NCBI RefSeq assembly: GCF_016428975.1
Contig: NZ_JAELTT010000037.1
Coordinates: forward strand, 1-42,171
Direction: 5' to 3'
DNA length: 42,171 bases
Source of the DNA: Dyella sp. ASV21
GTDB lineage: Bacteria; Pseudomonadota; Gammaproteobacteria; Xanthomonadales; Rhodanobacteraceae
Shown: piece by piece, positions 1 to 7,513 of the stretch
Layout: each line of letters begins with the position of its first letter
How positions within the stretch are numbered: the first letter of the stretch is position 1
Notes under the pieces: generated by a model
The model's input: only the letters and a program-made list of their open reading frames with translations
Database searches by the model: none
What the model was told of the DNA's origin: nothing
Made by a program: the position numbers and the translations under genes

Positions 1-71
1 GGCCTATCGATGTTGATGCATCGGGCCACGATGCAATCGACCACGCCCTAGCCGCCCTCATCCCCGCATAG
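1..71 (+). CDS. C-terminal end of an unidentified protein (partial)
   Basis: A reading frame open from the left edge (frame beginning at base 3) ends at a TAG at 69-71. It encodes about 22 residues, PIDVDASGHDAIDHALAALI followed by PA, which read like the amphipathic C-terminal helix of a real protein. The gene would be convergent with the minus-strand gene ending at 203, with a strong hairpin between them. Too little is present to name a family, and the frame could be fortuitous. Confidence 0.4.
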   Translation, partial: PIDVDASGHDAIDHALAALIPA

Positions 72-119
72 GGTGGCGTGCTACGAAAGGCACACCATGC
101 GCTGCCTTGCCCAAACCCA

Positions 120-145
120 CCGACTTGGCCATTTGGCCAAGTCGG
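120..145. terminator. Hairpin between convergent genes, likely bidirectional terminator
   Basis: The sequence CCGACTTGGCC, an ATTT loop and GGCCAAGTCGG form a perfect 11-bp stem. It lies between the plus-strand frame ending at 71 and the minus-strand gene ending at 203. There is no T-tract on either side, so Rho-independent termination is inferred from position and stem strength only. Confidence 0.5.
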
Positions 146-202
146 CACCCCATCGACTCGCCGATCCGTCGACAAGCGACGCCGCGAGGAATCCGGCCAT
201 GC

Positions 203-769
203 TCAGGGGATCACATGAACGTCCATGCGACTATCGATGCCGTCATCCGCCTCGGGATGCAGTAGCGACCTGCGCAGCTTGTCGCTGGTTCCCCAGGCCT
301 TGAGCGTCGCCAGTAACGCATCGTCCTGGCTATCCTTGCGGAAATAGAAGTCCAGATGACGGGTGTCGTCGCACACGTCCTGGCAATGGAAGCTGGAGAA
401 ACCCAGCGCCTCGATCTGTCCGTACTCGTTGAGAATGATGGCAGTGGCGTTGCCTCGGCAATCGCGCGAGGGGCAGCCCACGAACAGGAACCGCCTGTCG
501 GGCAACGCGACCATGCTGTCACCAGAGCCGCCAAGGCCCGACATGGCCTGCTCGGTCAGCGAGCGATTGGATTTGAAGTAACTGGCCTTGCTGTCGGTAG
601 TGAAATGCCCCAACGCCTGTACGAAGCCATTGGAACGCGCCAGCTCGTTGGCATTGGGGCAAGTGGAAGGATCGATCAACCGGCAGGGGCCGGGCGCTGC
701 AAGAGCCACCGAGCAAGGCAGCAAGAGCAGCCAAGCGATTAGACACGCAATGCGAAGAAGTCCGCGCAT
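203..769 (-). CDS. Secreted cysteine-rich protein, Ivy-like lysozyme inhibitor candidate
   Basis: The protein has 188 residues, with the start at ATG 769 chosen because AGGGGG lies 6 bases upstream; longer frames lack a good site. Residues 1-24 form a Sec signal peptide (hydrophobic LLRIACLIAWLLLL, cleavage near ALA-A). The mature part has six cysteines, at about 29, 37, 99, 104, 129 and 133. Around residue 94 the pattern FLFVGCPSRDC resembles the CKPHDC inhibitory loop of Ivy, the periplasmic inhibitor of C-type lysozyme, and hydrophobic strands follow as in Ivy. The Ivy assignment is an inference from this local match and the secreted, disulfide-rich character. It stands alone, 369 bases downstream of pgpA. 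Confidence 0.6.
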   Translation of the reverse strand: MRGLLRIACLIAWLLLLPCSVALAAPGPCRLIDPSTCPNANELARSNGFVQALGHFTTDSKASYFKSNRSLTEQAMSGLGGSGDSMVALPDRRFLFVGCPSRDCRGNATAIILNEYGQIEALGFSSFHCQDVCDDTRHLDFYFRKDSQDDALLATLKAWGTSDKLRRSLLHPEADDGIDSRMDVHVIP

Positions 770-1138
770 AAGCACCCCCTGGAAGACAACACGTTCGCCT
801 AAGTTGGGCCGGCTGCTTCTTTCCGCGACGGCCACGATGGCCGTGGCGCCTGCGCGCGCCATGCGCGGCGATGAAGCTTGCTCAGGAGGGTGTGTGGGAC
901 CCATCGGCCACGATGCCCGGCCATCCCGTGACGCCCCCTGACAGGTTCCGGCCGGGGTCACCATGCCGCAATCCCGGGGCAATGGCTATAGGAATTGTGC
1001 GCAGTCGCACAACGCGGCATGGCCCGCTGCGTTAGCGCCAAACCGTGGATTTCAGCCTTCGCTGATGACAAAAGCATGACGCCACCGATGGGAACGGACG
1101 TCCATACATCCGGGTGGCCCGCACCCTGCCGGGGGCAC
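770..1138. other. Gene-free stretch with two inverted repeats
   Basis: No convincing gene is seen between the start of the Ivy-like gene and the end of pgpA. Two perfect inverted repeats stand out: ACGGCCA-CGA-TGGCCGT near 829-845, and TTGTGCG-CAGT-CGCACAA at 995-1012. The second could be an operator or a weak transcript end. The region should also hold the promoter of the minus-strand gene starting at 769, but I cannot pick a clear -35/-10 pair. Confidence 0.35.
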
Positions 1139-1633
1139 TTACAACCGCAGAAGCAGCGCCAGCAACAGGGCGGCGAACACGCCAGCCACCACGTCGTCCA
1201 CCATCACGCCCATGCCACCCTTGAGGTGGCGATCCAGCCAGCGGATCGGCCAGGGCTTCCATACGTCGAACAGCCGGAACAGCGCGAAGCCCAGCACAAC
1301 AGCCCACCAGGGTGCGAACAAGGCAGGAACCAGGGCGATCCAGAGGCCAACGAATTCGTCCCACACGATGCTGCGGTGGTCATCCACCCCTACGGCGCGG
1401 CCGGCGATGCCGCAGGCCCATACGCCCACCACAAACGCCACCGCCACGGCGAACACATAGAGCTGCAAGGGCAACGTGCGCAGCAGCAACCAGGGCAATA
1501 CAGCGGCCAGCGAGCCGAAGGTCCCTTGGGCTATCGGCGCAAGCCCCGAGCCGAAACCGCAGGCAAGCCAGCCGGCGGGCGTGGCGAGGAGTTGACGGCG
1601 CTGCTCGGCGCCCAGGGCTTTCTTGTCGGTCAT
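1139..1633 (-). CDS. pgpA: Phosphatidylglycerophosphatase A
   Basis: This integral membrane phosphatase dephosphorylates phosphatidylglycerol phosphate, the last step of phosphatidylglycerol synthesis in the inner membrane. The protein has 164 residues, normal for the family. It shows the N-terminal GFGSGLAPIAQGTFGSL segment, the acidic IVWDEFVGLW motif, the RLFDVWKPWPIRWLD stretch and a C-terminal hydrophobic helix with VMVDD, all PgpA hallmarks. The start at ATG 1633 overlaps the thiL stop in an ATGA, giving translational coupling. The thiL-pgpA pairing at the end of a rib-nusB operon is common in Gammaproteobacteria. Confidence 0.96.
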   Translation of the reverse strand: MTDKKALGAEQRRQLLATPAGWLACGFGSGLAPIAQGTFGSLAAVLPWLLLRTLPLQLYVFAVAVAFVVGVWACGIAGRAVGVDDHRSIVWDEFVGLWIALVPALFAPWWAVVLGFALFRLFDVWKPWPIRWLDRHLKGGMGVMVDDVVAGVFAALLLALLLRL

Positions 1634-2610
1634 GGGGCGAAATGGTCCCAGCCTTGCCGGCCGGTTTCCAGCCATTCGCCCTGCGCATTGCGCACGCGCA
1701 CGCCGCTGCCTTCCACCATGCGGCCAATGCGCGTGGCTCCGCAGCCCATGCGGGCCAGGTCGCCTTGCACTTCGGCTACCAAGGCAGGCGGCACGGTAAA
1801 GCACAACTCGTAGTCGTCGCCGCCCGCCAATGCGAACTCGCGTGCGGTGGCATCGTCAAAGCTGCCCAACAGCATGGGCGACAGCGGCAGCAACGGTGCG
1901 TCGATCTCCGCCGCAAGACCGCTGGCGTGGGCGATATGACCCAGGTCTGCGAGCAGACCATCGGAAATGTCGATGCAGGCGGACGCCCGCTCGCGCAAGG
2001 CCAAGCCGGCCGAAAGACGAGGTGTGGGCCGGTGCAGGCGCTCCATCAGGTACGCGGCCCGTCCCGACTCCTCATCCACGCGGGTACCTTGCTGCCAAAG
2101 CACCAGACCGGCCGCCGCGTCACCCAGGGTGCCGGTCACCAGCACGACGTCGCCAGCACGTGCGCCGGCACGGGTGAGCGCCTTGCCCACGGGCACGAAC
2201 CCATGCACGGCCACGCTGACGGTAAGCGCGCCACGCGTGGTGTCGCCCCCGATCAGCGCCAGGCGATGCGGCTGCGCGAGCTGGGCAAAACCGTCGGCGA
2301 AGCCGTCGATAAAAGCCTGCACCTGCTCGCGCGGCTGTTTGGGCAGGGTGAGCGCCAGCAGCGCCCATGCAGGGCTCGCGCCCATGGACGCCAGGTCAGA
2401 GAGATTCACCGCCAACGACTTCCAACCAATGTCGGCCGGATCAATGCCGTGCGGAAAATGCACGCCTTCCACCAGGGTATCGATGGCGATGGCGATCTGC
2501 TGCCCCGCCGGAGGCATCACCAGGGCGGCGTCGTCGCCAATGCCCAGATGGACGTCTTCACGGCCTTGCGCGGTGCGCTCGCGAATACGCTCGATCAGCT
2601 GGAATTCCAT
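1630..2610 (-). CDS. thiL: Thiamine-monophosphate kinase
   Basis: ThiL phosphorylates thiamine monophosphate to thiamine diphosphate with ATP in the cytoplasm. The protein has 326 residues, typical length. Visible motifs are GIGDDAALV (23-31) and IAIDTLVEGVHFP (41-53) for metal and nucleotide binding, the SDLASMGA segment (71-78) and GGDTTRG (121-127). All belong to the PurM-like AIR synthase-related fold. The start at ATG 2610 has GAGGA about 8 bases upstream. It lies 86 bases below a GNAT gene in the nusB operon and its stop overlaps the pgpA start, so the two are probably co-translated. Confidence 0.97.
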   Translation of the reverse strand: MEFQLIERIRERTAQGREDVHLGIGDDAALVMPPAGQQIAIAIDTLVEGVHFPHGIDPADIGWKSLAVNLSDLASMGASPAWALLALTLPKQPREQVQAFIDGFADGFAQLAQPHRLALIGGDTTRGALTVSVAVHGFVPVGKALTRAGARAGDVVLVTGTLGDAAAGLVLWQQGTRVDEESGRAAYLMERLHRPTPRLSAGLALRERASACIDISDGLLADLGHIAHASGLAAEIDAPLLPLSPMLLGSFDDATAREFALAGGDDYELCFTVPPALVAEVQGDLARMGCGATRIGRMVEGSGVRVRNAQGEWLETGRQGWDHFAP

Positions 2611-2696
2611 GGCGTGCGTCCTCTAACAACGATGCGTGATCGCCATGCGGTCCGCGCGGCTCACGAACCGGGGCGCTGCGTGACGACGCGCCAGGC

Positions 2697-3236
2697 TCAA
2701 CGGCGATATACCCGTGTGGGGCTGCCGTGATAAGTGGTGTCCTGCCAGCGCTCGAAGCCGGCCTTCTCGGCCACGCGGATCGACGGCAGGTTGTCCGGCG
2801 AAATAATGCATACCGATGCCAGGGCGGGATGTTGCTCGGCAGCCCAAGCCATCGCGGCGGCCACGGCTTCGGAGGCGTAACCCTTACCATGGGCCGCGGG
2901 GGATAGCACCCAGCCGAACTCCAACATGCCGTCCAGCGAGGGTTGCAGGTCGCGCTTGAGATCGGCAAAACCGATATCGCCGATATAGCGGCCGGAGGCT
3001 TTCTCCTCCACCGCCCAGAATCCGTAGCCCACCAGCGCCCACAATCCGGCGTATTGCAGCAAGCGCCGCCATACCTCTTCGGCGGTGAAGGCGCGGCCGC
3101 CGATGTAGCGCGTGACCTCCGGATCGGACCAAATGGCCACGCAGCCGGCGTAGTCGTCGGCGCGATGCGCGCGCAGCCTCAAGCGGGCGGTTTCCAGCAC
3201 CGGCACCGTTGTGGGCTGCGCCACACCGCCGTCCAT
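2697..3236 (-). CDS. GNAT-family N-acetyltransferase (RimJ/RimL-like)
   Basis: The protein has 179 residues with the acetyltransferase layout of the RimJ/RimL subgroup: an N-terminal LETARLRLRAHRADDY strand-helix, a central FGWVLSPAAHGKGYASEA segment carrying the acetyl-CoA loop (G-K-G-Y-A), and a C-terminal NLPSIRVAEKAGFERW motif. Relatives acetylate ribosomal protein N-termini or small molecules; the substrate here is unknown. Its ATG shares one base with the nusB TGA (TGATG), so translation is coupled to nusB. Its presence between nusB and thiL is an addition to the usual gene order. Confidence 0.88.
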   Translation of the reverse strand: MDGGVAQPTTVPVLETARLRLRAHRADDYAGCVAIWSDPEVTRYIGGRAFTAEEVWRRLLQYAGLWALVGYGFWAVEEKASGRYIGDIGFADLKRDLQPSLDGMLEFGWVLSPAAHGKGYASEAVAAAMAWAAEQHPALASVCIISPDNLPSIRVAEKAGFERWQDTTYHGSPTRVYRR

Positions 3237-3681
3237 CAGCCGCGCTTCTCGGTGGTGCGCAGCGCGCTGGCCAGCTTATCCAGCACGCCGTTGACGTAAC
3301 TGTGGCCGTGATCGGCACCGAAGCGCTTGGTGACCTCGATGGCCTCGTTGATGATCACGCGGTAGGGCACATCCGGGCGATACTTGAGCTCGTACGCGGC
3401 CAGGCGCAGCGCGGCGCGCTCGATCGGGTCGATCTGGCCCACATCGCGGTCCACATAAGGCTTGAGGCTATCGTCGATGGCTTCGACGTGGCGTTCCACA
3501 CCGCGCAGCAGATCCTCGAAGTACTCCTGATCGGCCACCTCCATATCCTGCTCGTGACGGAACTGCTCGATCACCGCATTCATGTGGCTGCCGCTGAGCT
3601 GCCACGCATACAGCGCCTGCAACGCACGGCGGCGGGCACGCGAGCGAGCGGCCAGATCGATGCCTTCGGGACGCTGGTTCA

Positions 3682-3682
<1 letters not shown>
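3236..3682 (-). CDS. nusB: Transcription antitermination factor NusB
   Basis: NusB with NusE (S10) binds boxA RNA and supports processive transcription of rRNA operons. The protein has 148 residues. It shows the N-terminal arginine-rich RSRARRRALQALYAWQLSG helix, the central IERAALRLAAYEL helix and the C-terminal VPYRVIINEAIEVTKRFG motif, all diagnostic. The start at ATG 3682 overlaps the ribH stop as TGATG, and longer in-frame starts would run through ribH. The ribH-nusB linkage is widespread in bacteria, supporting both calls. Confidence 0.97.
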
Positions 3683-4143
<461 letters not shown>

Positions 4144-4189
4144 GGGTATGCGTTTCCTGAGGGGCTGCCGCCCCGGGGGGCGGACTATT

Positions 4190-5149
4190 TTACGGGATTT
4201 GGGGCAGCGTGCCCGGATCGGGCAGCGATGCCGCTTCGGAAAGGTGGGGATGGCCGTCAAAGCGCAGGCTGGCCTGCCCCCCCGCGACCTCGAGCCGCGC
4301 CGGCACACCGAACGGCAGGGTGAACTTGTCGGTTTCGTGGCCGAATGGCAGGCCGGTCACCACCGGGATGCGGGCCACCTCGTGAATGCGGGCCAGCGCG
4401 GCGTCCACGTCGTAGCCGTTGTCGTAGGCATGCGGGCGGCATTGGGTGAAATGGCCCAGCACCAGCGCGCGCTGGCGATCGAGCACACCGGCCAGGTGCA
4501 ACTGATACAGCAGCCGCTCAATACGGAACGGGGGCTCGCCCACGTCTTCCACGAACAGGATGCCGCCGTCGATCCTGGGGAAATAAGGCGTGCCGATAAG
4601 GCTGCACAGCATGGCGAGGTTGCCGCCCCAGAGCGGGCCTTCCACGGCGATGTCCCGGGGCAGCCGCGTGGCCCAGCGGGCAGTGACCTGGGGCTCGCAA
4701 ACGGCACGCCAGAAGTGCTCCCACATCAGGCCATTCAGTTCCGGCGCGCCGAAATCGGCCGCCAGCATGGGGCCGCCAAAGGTCACCAGGCCACTTTTGG
4801 CGTAAAGCGCCATCTGGATCGCGGTGAAATCGCTGTGGCCCACCAGCAGCGTGCGGCTACCGACCAGCCGCTCACGCAACGCACCGTAGTGCAGGTGCTC
4901 AAGCAGGCGCGTCGCGCCGTAGCCGCCGCGCACGGCCAACGCGATGTCCGGCAGGGATGGCTGGATGGACAGGCGGTTGATATCGGCCAGGCGCTCTGCA
5001 TCGCTGCCCGCGAAGCGCTGCTCTACGCGATCCAGCACCTCCGTACCGTCTATCGTGCAGCCCACGGCGCGCAGTCGGGCGATGCCACGCGCCGTGGCGT
5101 CGTGGTCGTGAGGGTAACCGGAAGGAGCGATCAGGCGGATGCGGGTCAT
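4190..5149 (-). CDS. ldcA: Muramoyltetrapeptide LD-carboxypeptidase (S66 family)
   Basis: LdcA removes the terminal D-alanine from murein tetrapeptides during cytoplasmic cell-wall recycling. The protein has 319 residues and no signal peptide, as expected for the cytoplasmic enzyme. The serine nucleophile is S106 in GHSDFTA, and the other triad members are probably E201 in [14 protein letters not shown] and H271 in [14 protein letters not shown]. The [10 protein letters not shown] segment (74-83) is also typical. The gene sits inside the riboflavin operon between ribB and ribH, with a perfect palindrome in the 88-base gap before it. It has no link to flavin synthesis that I know of. Confidence 0.93.
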   Translation of the reverse strand: MTRIRLIAPSGYPHDHDATARGIARLRAVGCTIDGTEVLDRVEQRFAGSDAERLADINRLSIQPSLPDIALAVRGGYGATRLLEHLHYGALRERLVGSRTLLVGHSDFTAIQMALYAKSGLVTFGGPMLAADFGAPELNGLMWEHFWRAVCEPQVTARWATRLPRDIAVEGPLWGGNLAMLCSLIGTPYFPRIDGGILFVEDVGEPPFRIERLLYQLHLAGVLDRQRALVLGHFTQCRPHAYDNGYDVDAALARIHEVARIPVVTGLPFGHETDKFTLPFGVPARLEVAGGQASLRFDGHPHLSEAASLPDPGTLPQIP

Positions 5150-5204
5150 AGGCAGCTTCTGCGCGGGAGTGGATTGGCAGTATGCGGATCACGCATGGCG
5201 CGGA

Positions 5205-5230
5205 CAGGGCTTCGGCATGCCGAAGCCCTG
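5205..5230. repeat. 26-bp perfect palindrome between ribB and ldcA
   Basis: CAGGGCTTCGG, CATG, CCGAAGCCCTG: the 26 bases read identically on both strands and form an 11-bp stem with a CATG loop. It begins 7 bases past the ribB stop. It may attenuate transcription into ldcA-ribH or protect the 3' end of the ribE-ribB message; there is no T-tract. Confidence 0.6.
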
Positions 5231-5237
5231 CGCTCCC

Positions 5238-6329
5238 TCACACGTATTCGACCACTTCCAGGCCAAAGCCGCCCAGGCCCACCATCTTGCGCGGCGTACC
5301 CAGCACGCGCAGCTGACGGATGCCCAGGTCGGCCAGGATCTGCGCGCCCAGGCCCAGCTGACGCCACTCCTGCTGTTGCGCTTCCTCCGGCGCCTGCACC
5401 GCCGGTTGGCGGTTGAGACGACGCAGCAGCGCATCGGCGGTGTCTTCACCGGAAAGCACCAGCAGCGCACCGCGGCCTTCATCGGCAATACGACGCAGCG
5501 CCGAGGTCACCGTAAGGCCCAGATCGTCGCGCTGCAGATGCAGCACATCCGACAGGGTGTTGCGCACGTGCACGCGGGTGAGCACCGGCGCGCCGTCGTG
5601 CACGGTGCCGCGCAGCAAGGCGAAATGCAGGCCCTGATGGATGGCATCGCGATAGGCCACCAGGCGGAAGGGGCCGAATTCGGTCTGCACGTCTTCCTCA
5701 TACACACGCTGCACCGTCTTCTCGGTTTCCAGACGGTAGCGAATCAGGTCCGCGATGGTGCCGATCTTCAGGCCGTGCTTCCTGGCGAACACTTCCAGCT
5801 CGGGGCGGCGAGCCATCGAGCCGTCCTCGTGCAGGATCTCGATCAGCACGGCCGCCGGCTCCAGGCCCGCCAGCGCGGCCAGGTCGCAACCCGCCTCGGT
5901 ATGGCCCGCGCGGGAAAGCACGCCACCCGGTTGCGCGGTCAGCGGAAAGATATGACCCGGCTGGGAGAGATCCTGCGGCTTGGCACCCGACTTCACCGCC
6001 ACCTGGATGGTGCGCGCGCGATCATGCGCCGAAATGCCGGTGGTAACGCCTTCGGCCGCCTCGATGGAGACGGTGAAATTGGTCTGGTAGGGCGAGGTGT
6101 TGTCCACCACCATCGGGCGCAGGCCGAGCTGGCGCGTACGCTGCTCGGTGAGGGTGAGGCATACCAGGCCGCGCGCTTCGCGCACCATGAAGTTGATGTC
6201 CTCCGGTCGCACCATTTGCGCGGCCATGATGAGATCGCCTTCGTTCTCGCGATCTTCGTCATCGAGAATCACGACCATGCGGCCGGCGCGGATATCTTCG
6301 AGGATTTCGGGGATGGTGTTGAAGCTCAT
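5238..6329 (-). CDS. ribB: 3,4-dihydroxy-2-butanone-4-phosphate synthase with degenerate GTP cyclohydrolase II domain
   Basis: Residues 1-200 are a complete RibB domain, which converts ribulose 5-phosphate to dihydroxybutanone phosphate. It has [12 protein letters not shown] (23-34), the [11 protein letters not shown] segment (98-108) and GHIFPL plus [12 protein letters not shown] (125-151). Residues 205-363 align to RibA, but the zinc site is gone: where RibA has a SECLTGD and two further cysteines, this protein reads [16 protein letters not shown], and the substrate-binding GIGL motif is missing. It should therefore be active only as RibB, like described RibBX-type proteins, and a separate RibA is expected elsewhere. 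ATG 6329 fits the RibB N-terminus; a TTG four codons upstream is possible. Confidence 0.93.
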   Translation of the reverse strand: MSFNTIPEILEDIRAGRMVVILDDEDRENEGDLIMAAQMVRPEDINFMVREARGLVCLTLTEQRTRQLGLRPMVVDNTSPYQTNFTVSIEAAEGVTTGISAHDRARTIQVAVKSGAKPQDLSQPGHIFPLTAQPGGVLSRAGHTEAGCDLAALAGLEPAAVLIEILHEDGSMARRPELEVFARKHGLKIGTIADLIRYRLETEKTVQRVYEEDVQTEFGPFRLVAYRDAIHQGLHFALLRGTVHDGAPVLTRVHVRNTLSDVLHLQRDDLGLTVTSALRRIADEGRGALLVLSGEDTADALLRRLNRQPAVQAPEEAQQQEWRQLGLGAQILADLGIRQLRVLGTPRKMVGLGGFGLEVVEYV

Positions 6330-6370
6330 GGGGATGTCCAAAAAAAGTTTGCCGAGGCGCTGCGTTCGTT

Positions 6371-6451
6371 CGTCATCCCCGCGAAAACGAGGATCCAGCG
6401 CCTTGCGTCAGTGCGTGCAAAGCCGCCGAGTCCCCGCTTTCGCGGAGACCG
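6371..6451. repeat. Pair of inverted intergenic repeats (REP/BIME-like)
   Basis: In the gap between ribE and ribB, CGTCATCCCCGCGAAAACGA GGATCC at 6371-6395 and an inverted partner around 6428-6450 (TCCCCGCTTTCGCGGAGAC) face each other. On the minus strand the second folds as an 8-bp stem with a GAAA tetraloop. Repeats with this GTCATCCCCGCGAAAGCGGGG core are common in many proteobacterial genomes. It may stabilise or attenuate the rib transcript. Confidence 0.6.
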
Positions 6452-6457
6452 CGGGTA

Positions 6458-7099
6458 TCAAGCAAAGCCATGCTGTTTGAGGAACGCTTCATCAAGCTTG
6501 GGCATGCCACCGCTGCCGATGAGCCGCTCGATATAGCGCGCCACCACGTCCACCTCGATATTCACCGCGTCGCCCGCGCGACGCGCGTGGAAGGCGGTGT
6601 GTTCAACGGTATGCGGAATCAGGTTCACACCGAAGCGATGGCCATTCACCTCGTTCACGGTAAGGCTGGTGCCATCAATGCAGATGGAACCCTTGGCGGC
6701 GATGTAGCGCGACAGATTGGCCGGCACTTCGAACACCCATCGCTGCGAGCGCCCGTCCGGCGTGACCGACACCACCTTGCCCACGCCATCCACATGGCCC
6801 GATACGAGATGGCCGCCTAAACGGTCGGCGAGGCGCAGCGCCTTCTCCAGGTTCACCGGGTCGCCGGCCTTGTGCTTGCCCAGCGTCGTGAGCGACAGCG
6901 TTTCGTTGGAGACGTCGGCACTGAAGCCACGCGGCTCCAGGGTGACCGCGGTCAGGCATACGCCGGACACGGCGATACTGTCGCCCAGTTGCACGTCGTT
7001 GAGATCGAGACCGACGGTGTCCACGTGCAGGCGCACGTCGCCGCCGCGAGGTTCCAGCCGCGCGATGCGGCCCACGGTCTGAATGATGCCGGTAAACAT
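6458..7099 (-). CDS. ribE: Riboflavin synthase, alpha subunit
   Basis: Riboflavin synthase dismutates two lumazine molecules to riboflavin and the pyrimidine precursor. The protein has 213 residues and begins [10 protein letters not shown], the invariant family N-terminus. It consists of two homologous lumazine-binding barrels: residues 1-95 with [12 protein letters not shown] and [11 protein letters not shown] just after, and residues 97-195 with [14 protein letters not shown] and [10 protein letters not shown]. The start at ATG 7099 has an excellent GGAGGTG site. It is the first gene behind the FMN riboswitch and a leader terminator, so its expression should fall when FMN is plentiful. Confidence 0.97.
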   Translation of the reverse strand: MFTGIIQTVGRIARLEPRGGDVRLHVDTVGLDLNDVQLGDSIAVSGVCLTAVTLEPRGFSADVSNETLSLTTLGKHKAGDPVNLEKALRLADRLGGHLVSGHVDGVGKVVSVTPDGRSQRWVFEVPANLSRYIAAKGSICIDGTSLTVNEVNGHRFGVNLIPHTVEHTAFHARRAGDAVNIEVDVVARYIERLIGSGGMPKLDEAFLKQHGFA

Positions 7100-7180
7100 C
7101 AGCACACCTCCGACAGGAAGGCGGCGAACAGATTGTGACGAAGCTTGGACATGAAACGTTTCCCGCGCCAAAAAAATGCG

Positions 7181-7198
7181 AAAAACGCCCCAAGGCGT
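7181..7198 (-). terminator. Intrinsic terminator of the FMN riboswitch expression platform
   Basis: On the minus strand ACGCC-TTGG-GGCGT is followed directly by TTTT and, 6 bases later, a further run of seven T. It lies between the riboswitch aptamer and ribE, the expected place for an FMN-controlled transcription terminator. An antiterminator partner was not traced base by base. Confidence 0.7.
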
Positions 7199-7237
7199 CA
7201 GGCAGGCGCACACCCGCAAAGGCGCGCACCGTACCGT

Positions 7238-7395
7238 CTTCTCTCATCCGGACTTTCTGGCGGCCATCGCTGGCTGCCAACCGTCGGCTCCGGCATTGGA
7301 CCGGATCTGCTGACCTTCCGATGGATCGGAAGCGCTCGCGGGCTCATACCCTGAGGTATCTACCGCCGGTGGGGAATCGCACCCCGCCCTGAAGA
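7238..7395 (-). promoter_or_regulatory. FMN riboswitch (RFN element)
   Basis: Read on the minus strand the element starts TCTTCAGGGCGGGGTG, continues with ATTCCCCACCGGCGGTA, contains GAGCCCGCGAGCGC and GGTCAGCAGATCCGGT, then GGAGCCGACGGTT, and ends AGTCCGGATGAGAGAAG. These are the conserved blocks of the RFN aptamer in the correct order, including the closing helix TCTTC/GAGAAG-type pairing. It binds FMN and controls the downstream ribE-ribB-ldcA-ribH-nusB transcript through the terminator at 7181-7198. Confidence 0.97.
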
Positions 7396-7430
7396 CGTCG
7401 TTGTAAGGTTGCCGGCGAACCGACCCCGGG

Positions 7431-7460
7431 AGTTTAGCATTTTCCGACCCGGGGCCCGAA
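7431..7460 (-). promoter_or_regulatory. Candidate promoter of the riboflavin operon
   Basis: On the minus strand an extended -10, TGCTAAACT (TAAACT at 7436-7431), lies upstream of the riboswitch. A poor -35 (TTCGGG, 7460-7455) sits about 18 bases further up. Transcription would begin near 7424, roughly 30 bases before the aptamer. The call rests on position and the extended -10 only. Confidence 0.4.
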
Positions 7461-7513
7461 CCGCGGTCGTTCACCAGGCTGCACGCCGTGTCCCGCCGGC
7501 GCGCCCAAAGGGC

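Noticed and set aside
5238-6329. Naming the gene ribBA as a bifunctional enzyme
   Set aside because: The GTP cyclohydrolase II zinc cysteines and GIGL motif are missing, so only RibB activity is supported.
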